The position numbers and the translations under genes are program-made. This document shows, in pieces, positions 1 through 6,532 of a stretch of DNA of 6,698 bases (its first letter is position 1; the number at the start of each line of letters is the position of its first letter). This DNA comes from Synechococcaceae cyanobacterium RL_1_2 (lineage in GTDB: Bacteria; Cyanobacteriota; Cyanobacteriia; Cyanobacteriales; JAAUPO01), in NCBI GenBank assembly GCA_012033095.1, contig JAAUPO010000132.1, forward strand, positions 1 through 6,698. Direction: 5' to 3'. Under the pieces are notes generated by a model. It worked only from the letters and a program-made list of their open reading frames with translations. It ran no database searches and was not told where the DNA came from.

Positions 1-23
1 AAACTGTAAATTAGGTCCAAGAA

Positions 24-102
24 CTTTAGGGGTAAGGATTACAACCTATTTCGCTATCATGCTTGTAGGGCAAGGGTTTAAGGTTTTTGTCCTGTAGCTA
101 GA
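24..102 (+). repeat. Dispersed repeat, copy A (longest copy)
   Basis: This roughly 79-bp segment matches two other places in the window. Its left half (ctttagg...attacaa...atttcgcta...gtgctt-like...gcaagggt) aligns with 2463-2519 with one indel and scattered mismatches. Its right half (gcaagggttta-ggtttttgtcctgtag-tagа-like) aligns with 2761-2794 with about two mismatches. No ORF lies inside it. The arrangement suggests a dispersed non-coding element, perhaps the end of an insertion sequence or a miniature element; A would be the near-complete copy, with B and C as fragments. The similarity is seen directly; the mobile origin is inference. No terminal inverted repeats or target duplications were found. 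Confidence 0.6.
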
Positions 103-127
103 CCGTACTCTAAAAATTATCCTAACG

Positions 128-198
128 ACAAAGCAATAATGGAACAAAAAAAGCTGCCATCATTATGTTTAGCTTAGACTTCAGTTATTGTGCTTTGT
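128..198. repeat. Long-loop inverted repeat in the 1-350 non-coding stretch
   Basis: ACAAAGCA at 128-135 is the exact reverse complement of TGCTTTGT at 191-198. The pairing continues inward as ATAA with TTAT if a 2-nt bulge is allowed. The loop is about 50 nt. Apart from this and repeat copy A, I see no gene, tRNA or clear promoter in positions 1-350. The long loop makes a functional hairpin doubtful; a remnant of a mobile element or chance are both possible. Confidence 0.25.
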
Positions 199-350
199 TG
201 TTTGGAATTTATGGTTATTTACTCAAAAGATGGAGCGTACGATGCAAATTTTGTACTAGTGTTAGCTTGGTTTTATCAAAAATCTCATTTTTCGTAAATT
301 CTAAAATCTTTTAAGATCATTTATTTATTGATTAAATTAATTAAATAGTC

Positions 351-713
351 TTAAATCCTAATTCTTGTAGATAAAAGTTGCTCCTCTAAAGCTGCAATTC
401 GATTATAAGCAGCAGTTAGTTGAGCCGTTAATCTTGTTATTTGAATATCAGAAGAAACTTGCATACTATATTCAAAATCCTTAGGGTTATGTTTATAACC
501 ACTTTCATTCAGAATATCTTTATGCAATAGATTTCCTTCAAAAGTTGGTTCCGCTATAACATTGATGGCGTTAGGCTCTGAATCGCTTACGGGGACTTGA
601 TCATGATGACAACTTAAACTATGGACTTCTAGGCTAAGGGCTTCGATCGCCTCATGCAGTACCCCTAACTTGTCATCCAATTTTTTGAGTTGCTGCTGTA
701 GATTATTAGACAT
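351..713 (-). CDS. Small coiled-coil hypothetical protein
   Basis: This is an intact 120-residue ORF with an ATG start and TAA stop. The N-terminal part (about residues 5-33, LQQQLKKLDDKLGVLHEAIE...) is a heptad-like amphipathic helix. The middle (about 34-88) is polar and low in regular structure. The C-terminal part (about 88-115, with SSDIQITRLTAQL and AAYNRIAALEEQLL) is a second strong coiled-coil helix. There is no signal peptide, membrane segment or catalytic motif, so a cytoplasmic oligomerising or adaptor protein is the most that can be inferred. The helical C-terminus resembles, from memory, short uncharacterised cyanobacterial proteins; that is not verified. No Shine-Dalgarno sequence precedes the start, which is common in cyanobacteria. 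The gene stands alone, divergent from the cysteine desulfurase, with a dyad about 40 bp upstream of its start. I do not know its function. Confidence 0.75.
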   Translation of the reverse strand: MSNNLQQQLKKLDDKLGVLHEAIEALSLEVHSLSCHHDQVPVSDSEPNAINVIAEPTFEGNLLHKDILNESGYKHNPKDFEYSMQVSSDIQITRLTAQLTAAYNRIAALEEQLLSTRIRI

Positions 714-753
714 AAAAGTAATAATAAAAAGTTATGTTCTTTTATGTTACGAC

Positions 754-783
754 CATTAACAAAATAACTTAGTATTGTTAATG
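754..783. promoter_or_regulatory. Perfect 9-bp dyad, possible operator
   Basis: CATTAACAA (754-762) and TTGTTAATG (775-783) are exact reverse complements separated by 12 bp. The dyad lies about 41 bp upstream of the start of the 351-713 gene and about 295 bp before the cysteine desulfurase, inside a divergent intergenic region. Its centre-to-centre spacing is 21 bp, two helical turns, which would suit a dimeric regulator. It is AT-rich with no following T-run on either side, so a terminator is less likely. The rest of 714-1078 is AT-rich; no confident -10/-35 pair could be assigned. Confidence 0.35.
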
Positions 784-1042
784 ATTACTTTACTTTTGCT
801 TTAACTATGAAAGATATTTGATTAGTAAAATTAGAGCAATGGACTGATAATAGATTGATTAAATTTATAATGACAGTGCCATAAAGTTTTGGAAAATCTT
901 AAAAAAATTAGCGTAAATTTGCGTCAACAAAAATTTTAAAAAAAAATTAAATAGGTATCCCAGTTTGCATCTTGAACGGTTATTTTCCTTGGGTTTTGGT
1001 CACCAATTATCTGCGAGGTTATGGCAAAATCAAGGCATTATT

Positions 1043-1058
1043 GCGGATTAGCGGATTA
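1043..1058 (+). repeat. Two tandem copies of GCGGATTA
   Basis: The octamer GCGGATTA occurs twice head to tail, 20 bp before the cysteine desulfurase ATG, and is followed directly by TACGG. Its place in the 5' leader could make it a regulator half-site pair or simply a slippage product. Only the repeat itself is directly seen. Confidence 0.3.
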
Positions 1059-1078
1059 TACGGAATACCTAAAGAACG

Positions 1079-2248
1079 ATGCAAATCTATCTCGATCATA
1101 GTGCTACCACCCCTCCAGCTCCAGAAGTAACGGCAACCATGGCCCAGGTAATGACGGAACAATGGGGAAACCCAGCCAGTTTGCACCACTGGGGGAATCG
1201 AGCAGCGATGGTTTTAGAAACGGCCCGCTGGCAGGTAGCCCAATTAATTAATGCTCCTAATCCAGATTCCATTGTGTTTACCTCTGGGGGGACGGAAGCG
1301 AATAATTTATTGTTAGGGGGTATTGCTCAACAATACGATCAACCCCAACACATCATTATTTCCCAGGTGGAACATGGCGCGATCGCGGAGCCCGCAAAAA
1401 ATTTAGCCCGTCAAGGTTGGCAAGTGACCTTTTGCCGGTAGATGCCATGGGAAGAGTACAACCGGAGACCTTAGCCCAGGCCTTAAGAAGTAATACGGTA
1501 TTGGTCTCCATTCTCCATGGCCAGAGTGAAGTAGGTACTCTTCAACCTCTATCGGAATTGGTACCCCTTGCGAAACAAGTAGGGGCTTTATTTCATACTG
1601 ACGCAGTGCAGACCGTTGGCCGCCTCCCGATCGATGTCACTAGCCTTGGCATTGATGCCCTTTCCCTATCTGGCCATAAATTTTATGGTTGTCAGGGCAG
1701 TGGAGCCCTATATGTAAGGGAAGGGATTGAATTACTACCGATTTTGCGGGGGGGGCGGCCAGGAAAACCAACGGCGATCGGGCACCCCAGCATTACCGGT
1801 AATTGCTGGGTTAGGCAAAGCAGCGGAGTTAGCCCAACAGTCTTTAGCTTCAGAACCGAGAAGATTAAGTGTGCTGAGGGATGAACTATTTAGGGCGTTG
1901 GAGGATTGCCCCCATCTCACGCCCACCGGTTGCTTACACCATCGTTTGCCCCACCACAGTAGTTTTTGCCTCACCAATCTTCCCCCCGGCACTAAGGTCA
2001 CGGGGAGGGATATTGTCCGGACGATGGATTTAGCGGGCATTGCCATTAGTTCTGGCTCTGCTTGTCACAGTGGGGATTTAAGCCCTAGTGGGGTTTTGCT
2101 CGCGATGGGTTACGATGGGCCAACCGCCCTGACCGCCTTGCGTTTAACTTTGGGCCGTAGCACTACCCTCGCAGATATTGAATGGACAGCCATGGTTCTT
2201 CAACAGGTTATCAGGCGATCGCTCGCATCACCCCGAAGTAACTTATAA
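1079..2248 (+). pseudogene. NifS/IscS-type cysteine desulfurase, split by two frameshifts
   Basis: Cysteine desulfurases are PLP enzymes that take sulfur from L-cysteine, leaving alanine, and pass it as a persulfide to Fe-S cluster assembly and thio-cofactors. The sequence begins with the family N-terminus MQIYLDHSATTPPAP and keeps the hallmarks (reconstructed numbering): SGGTEANN at about 69-76, VEH histidine at 99, HTDAVQ at 173-178, the PLP-lysine in SLSGHKFYG near 201, GGGQE...RSGT near 225-236, and the active cysteine loop SSGSAC near 324-329. About 389 residues, the normal family length, result after repair. It is read in three pieces. Near 1430-1434 the frame moves back by one (one T appears missing: T4 where T5 gives VTFLPVD). 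At 1748-1755 a run of eight G has one G too many (seven gives LRGGGQE). The two shifts cancel, so both ends share a frame, but the 105-codon middle holding the PLP-lysine is out of frame. Either a recent pseudogene or a sequence with homopolymer errors. HNNEIG-like residues of the family are replaced here by HGQSEVG. Confidence 0.9.
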
Positions 2249-2284
2249 CTTAGTGACCGTTTAACCAGGGAAGGATAAAGCTTA

Positions 2285-2303
2285 AGGATTATCTAGCAAT
2301 CCT
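2285..2303 (+). terminator. Weak hairpin after the cysteine desulfurase
   Basis: AGGATT (2285-2290) pairs with AATCCT (2298-2303) around a 7-nt loop, 37 bp after the desulfurase stop; the stem can be extended outward with one mismatch. It is AT-rich and is followed by AAATAG rather than a T-run, so intrinsic termination is doubtful. The location is the main argument. Confidence 0.25.
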
Positions 2304-2443
2304 AAATAGCTTGGGGCAATTGAGTACATTGAAAGACAAGTATAGTAAGGCTCTTCATGGTATGAGCTAGTTTAGGACTGCTATAGGAGGATTCTAAGTA
2401 CTAGGATGAAAGTTGCGCTAAAAAACGGTAAATAGGTCTGAAA

Positions 2444-2479
2444 GCTTTACGCGGGAAAAAAGCTTTAGGCGGGAAAGAT
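2444..2479 (+). repeat. Imperfect tandem repeat of about 18 bp
   Basis: GCTTTACGCGGGAAAAAA at 2444-2461 is followed directly by GCTTTAGGCGGGAAAGAT at 2462-2479. The second unit runs straight into dispersed repeat copy B, so the duplication has copied the left edge of that element. Confidence 0.5.
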
Positions 2480-2519
2480 TACAATCGATTTCGCTAGAGT
2501 GCTTATGTGGCAAGGGTCT
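2463..2519 (+). repeat. Dispersed repeat, copy B (left half)
   Basis: This segment aligns with the left half of copy A at 24-80: ctttagg, attacaa, atttcgcta, tgctt and gcaagggt are shared in the same order. After about 2519 the similarity stops, whereas copy A continues with a right half that is found again at 2761. The 2249-2885 stretch therefore looks like a place where an element was split or partly deleted. Between B and C (2520-2760) I see no gene, only AT-rich sequence with T-runs. A further weak match to the sequence after copy C (ctgctataggaggatt...) lies near 2381-2400. Confidence 0.6.
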
Positions 2520-2760
2520 TACCAGGGGACAAAGTGGTTGCTTCCTTTCCCAATTAACCTTATTTGGGATTTCGCGCCACAAAATAATTAAATTCATTTA
2601 TGGGCAGAATGATTTGACCATCAATTACAAAATTCTGGAAAAAGGTTGATTTTTCGTTTGTGAATTAATTTTGATGCTGGTTTACGTTTTGATTTTTTAC
2701 AAAATTGATCGCTACAAGTCTTATTCTACAAAGCTTTAATCGTACTTGTACCCTTCTAAT

Positions 2761-2794
2761 GGCAAGGGTTTAGGGTTTTTGTCCTGTAGTTAGA
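2761..2794 (+). repeat. Dispersed repeat, copy C (right half)
   Basis: This 34-bp segment (ggcaagggtttagggttt followed by ttgtcctgtagttaga) matches 69-102 of copy A with only a few substitutions. B plus C together reconstruct copy A, with 241 bp of unrelated sequence between them. This supports insertion into, or rearrangement of, a once continuous element. Confidence 0.6.
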
Positions 2795-2885
2795 GGAGGA
2801 TTATAAAAAGTATCAAAACTAGAATCAAGTTGTCCATGCTCCCCCTACGTCCCCTAAGGTTGGGGCAGTTAATCTCGATGGGCTA

Positions 2886-4693
2886 TTACCGGAAATAATC
2901 CCGATCTAAATTTTGCTCGTACATTGCTAGCAATTGGGCGATCTCCTGGAGGTGATGGCCCCAAATCGAACGCTGATAAAGCTCCTCTGGGAGGGGCCAT
3001 TGGTTAAATTGTTCCTGCAGACTCTGGAGTTCAATTTTAGTAAAAATCAAATTTTTCATACTAGGATTGGCGGCGAGGGCTTTTAATTGTTGCTCAACGC
3101 GATCGCTTCGTTGTTGCCAATCAGCTTTGAGGGCAGGAGCTAAGGCCTGGGCCTCCTTAGTACCCCAATAAAATGACCACTCTTGGCCCAGGGTGGCAAA
3201 TTTCATCGCCGCTGCGGTTAAGGGTTGACGATGGGGCAACACCAACGGTTGATCCCCCTGGGTCTGGCTTAAGATTTGTTGTAAATCTGCACTAAAACCA
3301 TTGGCGGCAAATAACGCATAACCCTGAAAAGAAAACTCCCTAATCATCTCGATTTGATCAAGGTTACTCAAGCCTTGGCCTGGTTTTAGCTGCACAGCCG
3401 GAACAATTAAGGTCTCATGAGCTTTTCCCTGTTTTTCCACCAAAGGTTCAACCATGGTAGCTAATTGGGCCGTATTCTCCGCGTAGGTCATGGGCACCAG
3501 CCAATCAATATAACCTTCTTCAATCCATTGCTCCCAATCCTGCTGGATACGGGCCACCCGTTCCCAACGGGGATAGGGAAACACCGCAGCAGAAATAGTG
3601 AGTTGGGGTTTTAATTTTTTGATCATCCTAGAAGCTTTCCCGACAAATTCAGTGATTTGTTCTGTGCGAAATCCAGTCCATTCTTGCCACAGGGGATCCT
3701 CTACGGCTAATGCAGCCGGATCGACGTTGGTCTGTTCCCAAAATTCAACCCGCGATTCAAATCCATACCCGTAGATTGGTTTTGCGCCTAAATTTTGGAA
3801 AGGATACCGAATATAATCGAGGTGTAACCCGTCCAGGTTGTAGTTGGTGACAATTTCTTCGATTAGAGCCAATAGGTAGGAGACCGCTTCTGGATTACCG
3901 GGGTCTAAAATGCTTTTGGCTAACACTACGGAAATAATTGCCTTGTAAATCAATCATGCCCACTGGGGATGGCGGGATAGGACTGGGCCAAGGTAATCTT
4001 CAGGTTTGTCAATAATTAAGTTATGGCGTTGGTGGGCGATCGCGAAAGTCCAGATCCAAGCATGGATCTCCAATTGCCTTTCGTGGCCAAGTTTGATCGC
4101 TGTGGCCAAACGATCCCAGTCTTGGGTTTGGGGGTTATTTTCATAGGCCACCTGACTAGGATAAATGGGATAACCCGCATTAATGGTTTCGACAAACACC
4201 ACATTAATTCCCGCTGTGGCTAGGGAATCAAATAGTTTTGCCATCTCCTGGGGCGATCGCAGGGCGACGAGGGTGCCGCGATCGAGCCAGATGGCCCTAA
4301 TTTCAGGATTAGTTTGGGGAATGAGGGGGTAATGTTGCCAGAGTTGTTCTTCAATTTCCCGTTTTTTTGCCCATGCTTGGGAATATTGTTCCCCTTGAAT
4401 CAAGTTAGAAAAAGTTTGAAACGTCCGTTTTGCTTCCCCCACCGCTCGATCGGTTTGCTCCAGCCTCAAACCATGGCGGGCTGCTCCCTGAAACGATAGG
4501 GATTGAATCCGATCAATCAATTCAATAACATTCCGTTCCGCCTCACTCGGAAAATATTTGCCCTTGTAGATCGGAGTAATAATTTCGGGGGAAGGGAGGG
4601 GGGCAATTCATAAAAATCATCCGCCGCCACTAAATCAACATGTTGAAATGCATACCCTAGGCAAAACAGTCCCGCAATTAAACGTTTATTCAT
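2886..4693 (-). pseudogene. Secreted GHL10/DUF187 family-10-like glycosyl hydrolase, frameshifted
   Basis: The reconstructed protein of about 602 residues belongs to the GHL10 (COG1649/PF02638) family, TIM-barrel proteins thought to act on envelope or extracellular glycans; substrate unknown. The ATG at 4693 begins a signal peptide (MNKRLIAGLFCLGYAF..., possible cleavage around residues 22-25). A helical N-region follows, then the barrel: IRAIWLDRGT near 134-141, INAGYPIYPSQV near 171-182, EIHAWIWTFA near 209-218, the DGLHLDYIRYPF strand with its acidic pair, SAAVFP, and VPMTYA. The C-terminal 120 or so residues are helical. Three single-base changes break it: a missing C in the C-rich run about 4590-4605 (SLPPEIITPIYKG is restored), a missing G at about 3958-3962 (restores HPQWGMIDLQGN; as read the frame meets TGA at 3954-3956), and an extra base in the A-run (minus strand) at about 3914-3917 (restores SVSQSILDPGN). 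Each repair gives family-like sequence, so the gene identity is firm; whether it is dead or missequenced is not. No convincing terminator follows the stop; CCCC/GGGG at 2851-2865 lacks a T-run. Confidence 0.88.
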
Positions 4694-4768
4694 TAATAAC
4701 AACTGGTTGAAGCGAAGGGACGATTTGACTTGACGATCCGTTGACCCATCACAAGTATATCGGCGGTC

Positions 4769-4797
4769 ATTATATAGCCATAGATCTTAATACTTAA
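4769..4797 (-). promoter_or_regulatory. Putative promoter of the GHL10 gene
   Basis: On the minus strand a perfect TATAAT (4774-4769) is preceded, with a 17-bp spacer, by TTAAGT (4797-4792), which matches the -35 consensus at three of six positions. Transcription would start near 4762, about 70 nt before the ATG at 4693. The -10 box is strong and the -35 weak; AT-rich DNA gives chance matches, so this is a candidate only. Confidence 0.4.
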
Positions 4798-4973
4798 GAG
4801 CTTAGATAAGTTTAGATCTTTAATATTGAGTATGTAGATCCTGAAACATGGTCAACGCCATGAAGTCCGAGCCTATAGGTGCATGATCCTCTGTTCTCGG
4901 TAATTTTAGTAATTACAGACTTACCCAGACGTTTAAACTTGGCCAATGGGAGCCGCGATATTTGGGGAATTGT

Positions 4974-5000
4974 TTCAACCAAGGCCCCATAATGGTTGAA
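4974..5000. repeat. Perfect 8-bp inverted repeat
   Basis: TTCAACCA (4974-4981) and TGGTTGAA (4993-5000) are exact reverse complements around an 11-nt loop. On the plus strand it is followed by TTTAGGGGGATTTTT, so a weak plus-strand terminator is possible, but no plus-strand gene lies nearby. It could also be a protein-binding dyad. Confidence 0.35.
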
Positions 5001-5028
5001 TTTAGGGGGATTTTTGATTAGATTTAAA

Positions 5029-5071
5029 TTTCAAAATTAAATTTCTTAAATTTTGAAATTTAATTTTGAAA
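5029..5071. repeat. Perfect 17-bp AT-rich inverted repeat
   Basis: TTTCAAAATTAAATTTC at 5029-5045 and GAAATTTAATTTTGAAA at 5055-5071 pair without mismatch around a 9-nt loop (TTAAATTTT). Each arm contains only two G/C pairs. It is the longest palindrome in the window and lies in the 889-bp gap between the GHL10 and petE genes. It could extrude as a cruciform, act as a hairpin in RNA, or be a palindromic miniature element; it has no G+C stem typical of intrinsic terminators. Confidence 0.6.
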
Positions 5072-5253
5072 ATATAGCGATAGATTAACTTTTATTATTA
5101 TGCTCGGGTTTCGACTACCCTAGGGATCTAATCTGTAGTCCTAATTTCAATATTTGGAATAAGTCCCATAATTCGATCGGCGATCGCGATTTCTTTTGAG
5201 TTTGATCCGATCCCAAAACCGTTTTGTTTAGTATGGGGAAAACAATCTTTATC

Positions 5254-5331
5254 TCAATTGTTGCTGAGATTAAAAGCTGATTTATAAAGCTCCCCGGCCC
5301 CGATGCTGGGGGAGAAATTCCTGAAAATCAT
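5254..5331 (-). CDS. Doubtful 25-codon ORF with a strong ribosome binding site
   Basis: On the minus strand GGAGGA (5343-5338) sits 6 nt before an ATG (5331-5329) that opens a 25-residue frame starting MIFRNFSPSIGAGELYK and ending with TGA. It is one of the best Shine-Dalgarno matches in the window, better placed than anything upstream of the real genes. The peptide has no recognisable domain, signal or membrane segment. A G+C-rich hairpin (5290-5314) lies inside the frame. It could be a small protein or leader peptide, the surviving 5' end of a lost gene, or chance. I cannot choose between these. Confidence 0.2.
   Translation of the reverse strand: MIFRNFSPSIGAGELYKSAFNLSNN
5290..5314. repeat. 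G+C-rich hairpin
   Basis: CTCCCC (5290-5295) pairs with GGGGAG (5309-5314); an alternative inner pairing CCCC/GGGG (5298-5301 with 5308-5311) is also possible. It is a G+C island in otherwise AT-rich intergenic DNA. On the minus strand it is followed by CTTTATAAA, a poor T-run. It may be a weak terminator, a REP-like element, or part of a structured RNA. Confidence 0.35.
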
Positions 5332-5463
5332 TAACAGTCCTCCAAATTAGGGTATTTAGGGGGCAACATGCAAATTCAATTGACTTAATAAACAGCCCCT
5401 AATGGCCTTAATAATTTCTTGCTCCTACTAGGCGGATTTGGTCTGACCTCCTAGATTAAAGCC

Positions 5464-5494
5464 AAAAAAGAGATAGATTTTGCAATCTATCCCT
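5464..5494 (-). terminator. Rho-independent terminator of petE
   Basis: On the minus strand GATAGATT (5491-5484) pairs perfectly with AATCTATC (5479-5472) around a GCAA tetraloop. The stem can be extended by a G-U and a G-C pair (5492/5471, 5493/5470) and is followed immediately by six T (5469-5464). It lies about 90 nt downstream of the petE stop on the same strand, with nothing else between them except a short tandem repeat. This is the clearest transcription terminator in the window. Confidence 0.82.
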
Positions 5495-5556
5495 CAGGGT
5501 GTATTCAACAAGAATTGCTAAAACAGATAATTCAGATCAACGGATTAGATTATTTA

Positions 5557-5589
5557 GAAATTACTTGGAAATTACTTGGAAATTACTTC
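5557..5589. repeat. Three tandem 11-bp units across the petE stop codon
   Basis: GAAATTACTTG occurs at 5557-5567 and 5568-5578, and with its last base changed to C at 5579-5589. The third unit contains the petE stop (5583-5585) and last lysine codon, so the other two look like copies of the gene's 3' end added downstream. The reading frame is not affected because the copies lie after the stop. Confidence 0.75.
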
Positions 5590-5966
5590 ACAATTAGTTT
5601 GCCTACCATGCCAGCACCACGGTGGGGGGCACAGAAGAAGGTATAGCTACCAGGAGCTAGATCTGCAGGAACTACGGAAGTATAGTCATCATTGCCAGTA
5701 TTAAGTAGGCCTTGATGACTTAGGTCTGCAAGGGCAGCATCTTCAAAGACAATATTGTGGGGAAACATTTTGTTGTTGTCCCATTGGATGGTGTCTCCAG
5801 GACTTACTTCTACTTCTTTAGGTTGGAAGGCGAGCATGCCGTTATCTGCACCCATTTTGATGGTAACGTTAGCAGCAGCAGCTTGGGGAGCGGAAATAGC
5901 TAGGCCTGCGACCACTAAACAAAAAGTAGCGACTACTAATCCTAGTTGTTTAAAAAATTTAGCCAT
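5583..5966 (-). CDS. petE: Plastocyanin precursor
   Basis: Plastocyanin is the small blue-copper protein of the thylakoid lumen that carries electrons from cytochrome b6f to photosystem I. The 127-residue precursor starts at the ATG at 5966, giving MAKFFKQLGLVVATFCLVVAG, a Sec-type signal peptide with a basic start, a hydrophobic core and an alanine-rich end (SAPQAAAA) at about 24-32. Mature protein is about 95-97 residues, the normal length. All four copper ligands are present: His70 in FPHNIVF, and Cys112, His115 and Met120 in the C-terminal FCAPHRGAGMVGK motif. An upstream in-frame start at 5993 would only add residues before the signal peptide and is rejected. No Shine-Dalgarno sequence is seen. 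The gene is monocistronic with its own terminator at 5464-5494. It is the one large gene in the window with no frame damage. Expression is copper-controlled in many cyanobacteria; no such site was identified here, and 5967-6070 shows only weak -10-like sequences. Confidence 0.96.
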   Translation of the reverse strand: MAKFFKQLGLVVATFCLVVAGLAISAPQAAAANVTIKMGADNGMLAFQPKEVEVSPGDTIQWDNNKMFPHNIVFEDAALADLSHQGLLNTGNDDYTSVVPADLAPGSYTFFCAPHRGAGMVGKLIVK

Positions 5967-6301
5967 AGTGTTTTTAGTGTTCAGACAGAACAATTAATTA
6001 ACTTTTAGATATATTTAAGATTTTACCTTACCAGTCGATAAAATCCATGGTTTCGCTCTAGGAAGGAAATCCGTTAAGACGATTAGGAATAGAAATTTTA
6101 TAAAATCTAAAACTTAAATATCTATGGGTTACCATCCCTAGAAGAATATCCTACAAATTTGGGTAGTCCTATACAAGTAAGGATCAGGAAGATTAAACTC
6201 CTTGATCATCAATTATCCTGGGTCTAAATATTCTTACACCTTTAGCACTACCTAAATTTCTATAGTCTTTTTGAATAATTATGGGAAATAAATAGAGCTA
6301 A

Positions 6302-6532
6302 AATCATCCGATAGCGAGAGATAAAAATCCCACACTAAATTCAATTGACTATATTAGTTTTCGAGTTTTAGCCGAAACTTGACAGATAGAAGGCACACAG
6401 TTCTCAGGGTTAATTTTTGGTCATCAACTTGGAGGCACGATTGGTCAGTTTGTTAATGATTTGGAATTGATTGCTAATGCATCTGAACCTGATGAATGGA
6501 TTAACATGGTTGAGTACATCCCGTTCAAGTGA
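6302..6532 (+). pseudogene. C-terminal remnant of an unrecognised protein
   Basis: One frame reads about 26 protein-like residues (ending NSIDYISFRVLAET), meets an in-frame TGA at 6380-6382, then continues for 49 residues (QIEGTQFSGLIFGHQLGG..., NDLELIANASEPDEW, ending EYIPFK) to a TGA at 6530-6532. The composition, with acidic and hydrophobic alternation and Gly-rich turn, looks like true coding sequence rather than translated AT-rich spacer. There is no ATG, GTG or TTG start with any leader in frame, and a TAA lies just upstream at 6299. It is therefore best read as the decayed 3' end of a gene whose 5' part is lost or unrecognisable. I do not recognise the family. Positions 5967-6301, just upstream, hold no supported gene; 6533-6698 also shows none. 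Confidence 0.5.

Noticed and set aside
1735..2046. 103-residue open frame on the minus strand inside the cysteine desulfurase
   Set aside because: It is antisense to well-conserved desulfurase coding sequence, has no domain-like sequence and no start signals; a shadow frame.
3914..3962. Programmed stop readthrough or frameshifting in the GHL10 gene
   Set aside because: Straight readthrough of the TGA at 3954 gives non-family sequence until the LDPGNP motif, and two opposite shifts would be needed; two indels explain it more simply.
4023..4499. Plus-strand open frames at 4023-4223 and 4314-4499
   Set aside because: Both lie antisense to conserved GHL10 barrel sequence and have low-complexity, non-protein-like composition.
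4972..5000. GTTTCAAC-like motif resembling cyanobacterial CRISPR repeats
   Set aside because: It occurs once as part of a short dyad, with no regularly spaced copies.
5967..5993. Upstream alternative start of petE giving nine extra residues
   Set aside because: It puts a non-basic stretch before a complete signal peptide; the ATG at 5966 gives the usual MAKFF-type start.
5755..5997. 80-residue plus-strand frame over petE
   Set aside because: It is the antisense of the plastocyanin gene, whose copper ligands and signal peptide are certain.
6111..6297. Short overlapping frames on both strands (6111-6224 plus, 6193-6297 minus) with protein-like peptides
   Set aside because: Each is only about 35 codons, lacks a start codon, and the two overlap on opposite strands; chance open frames are common at this length.
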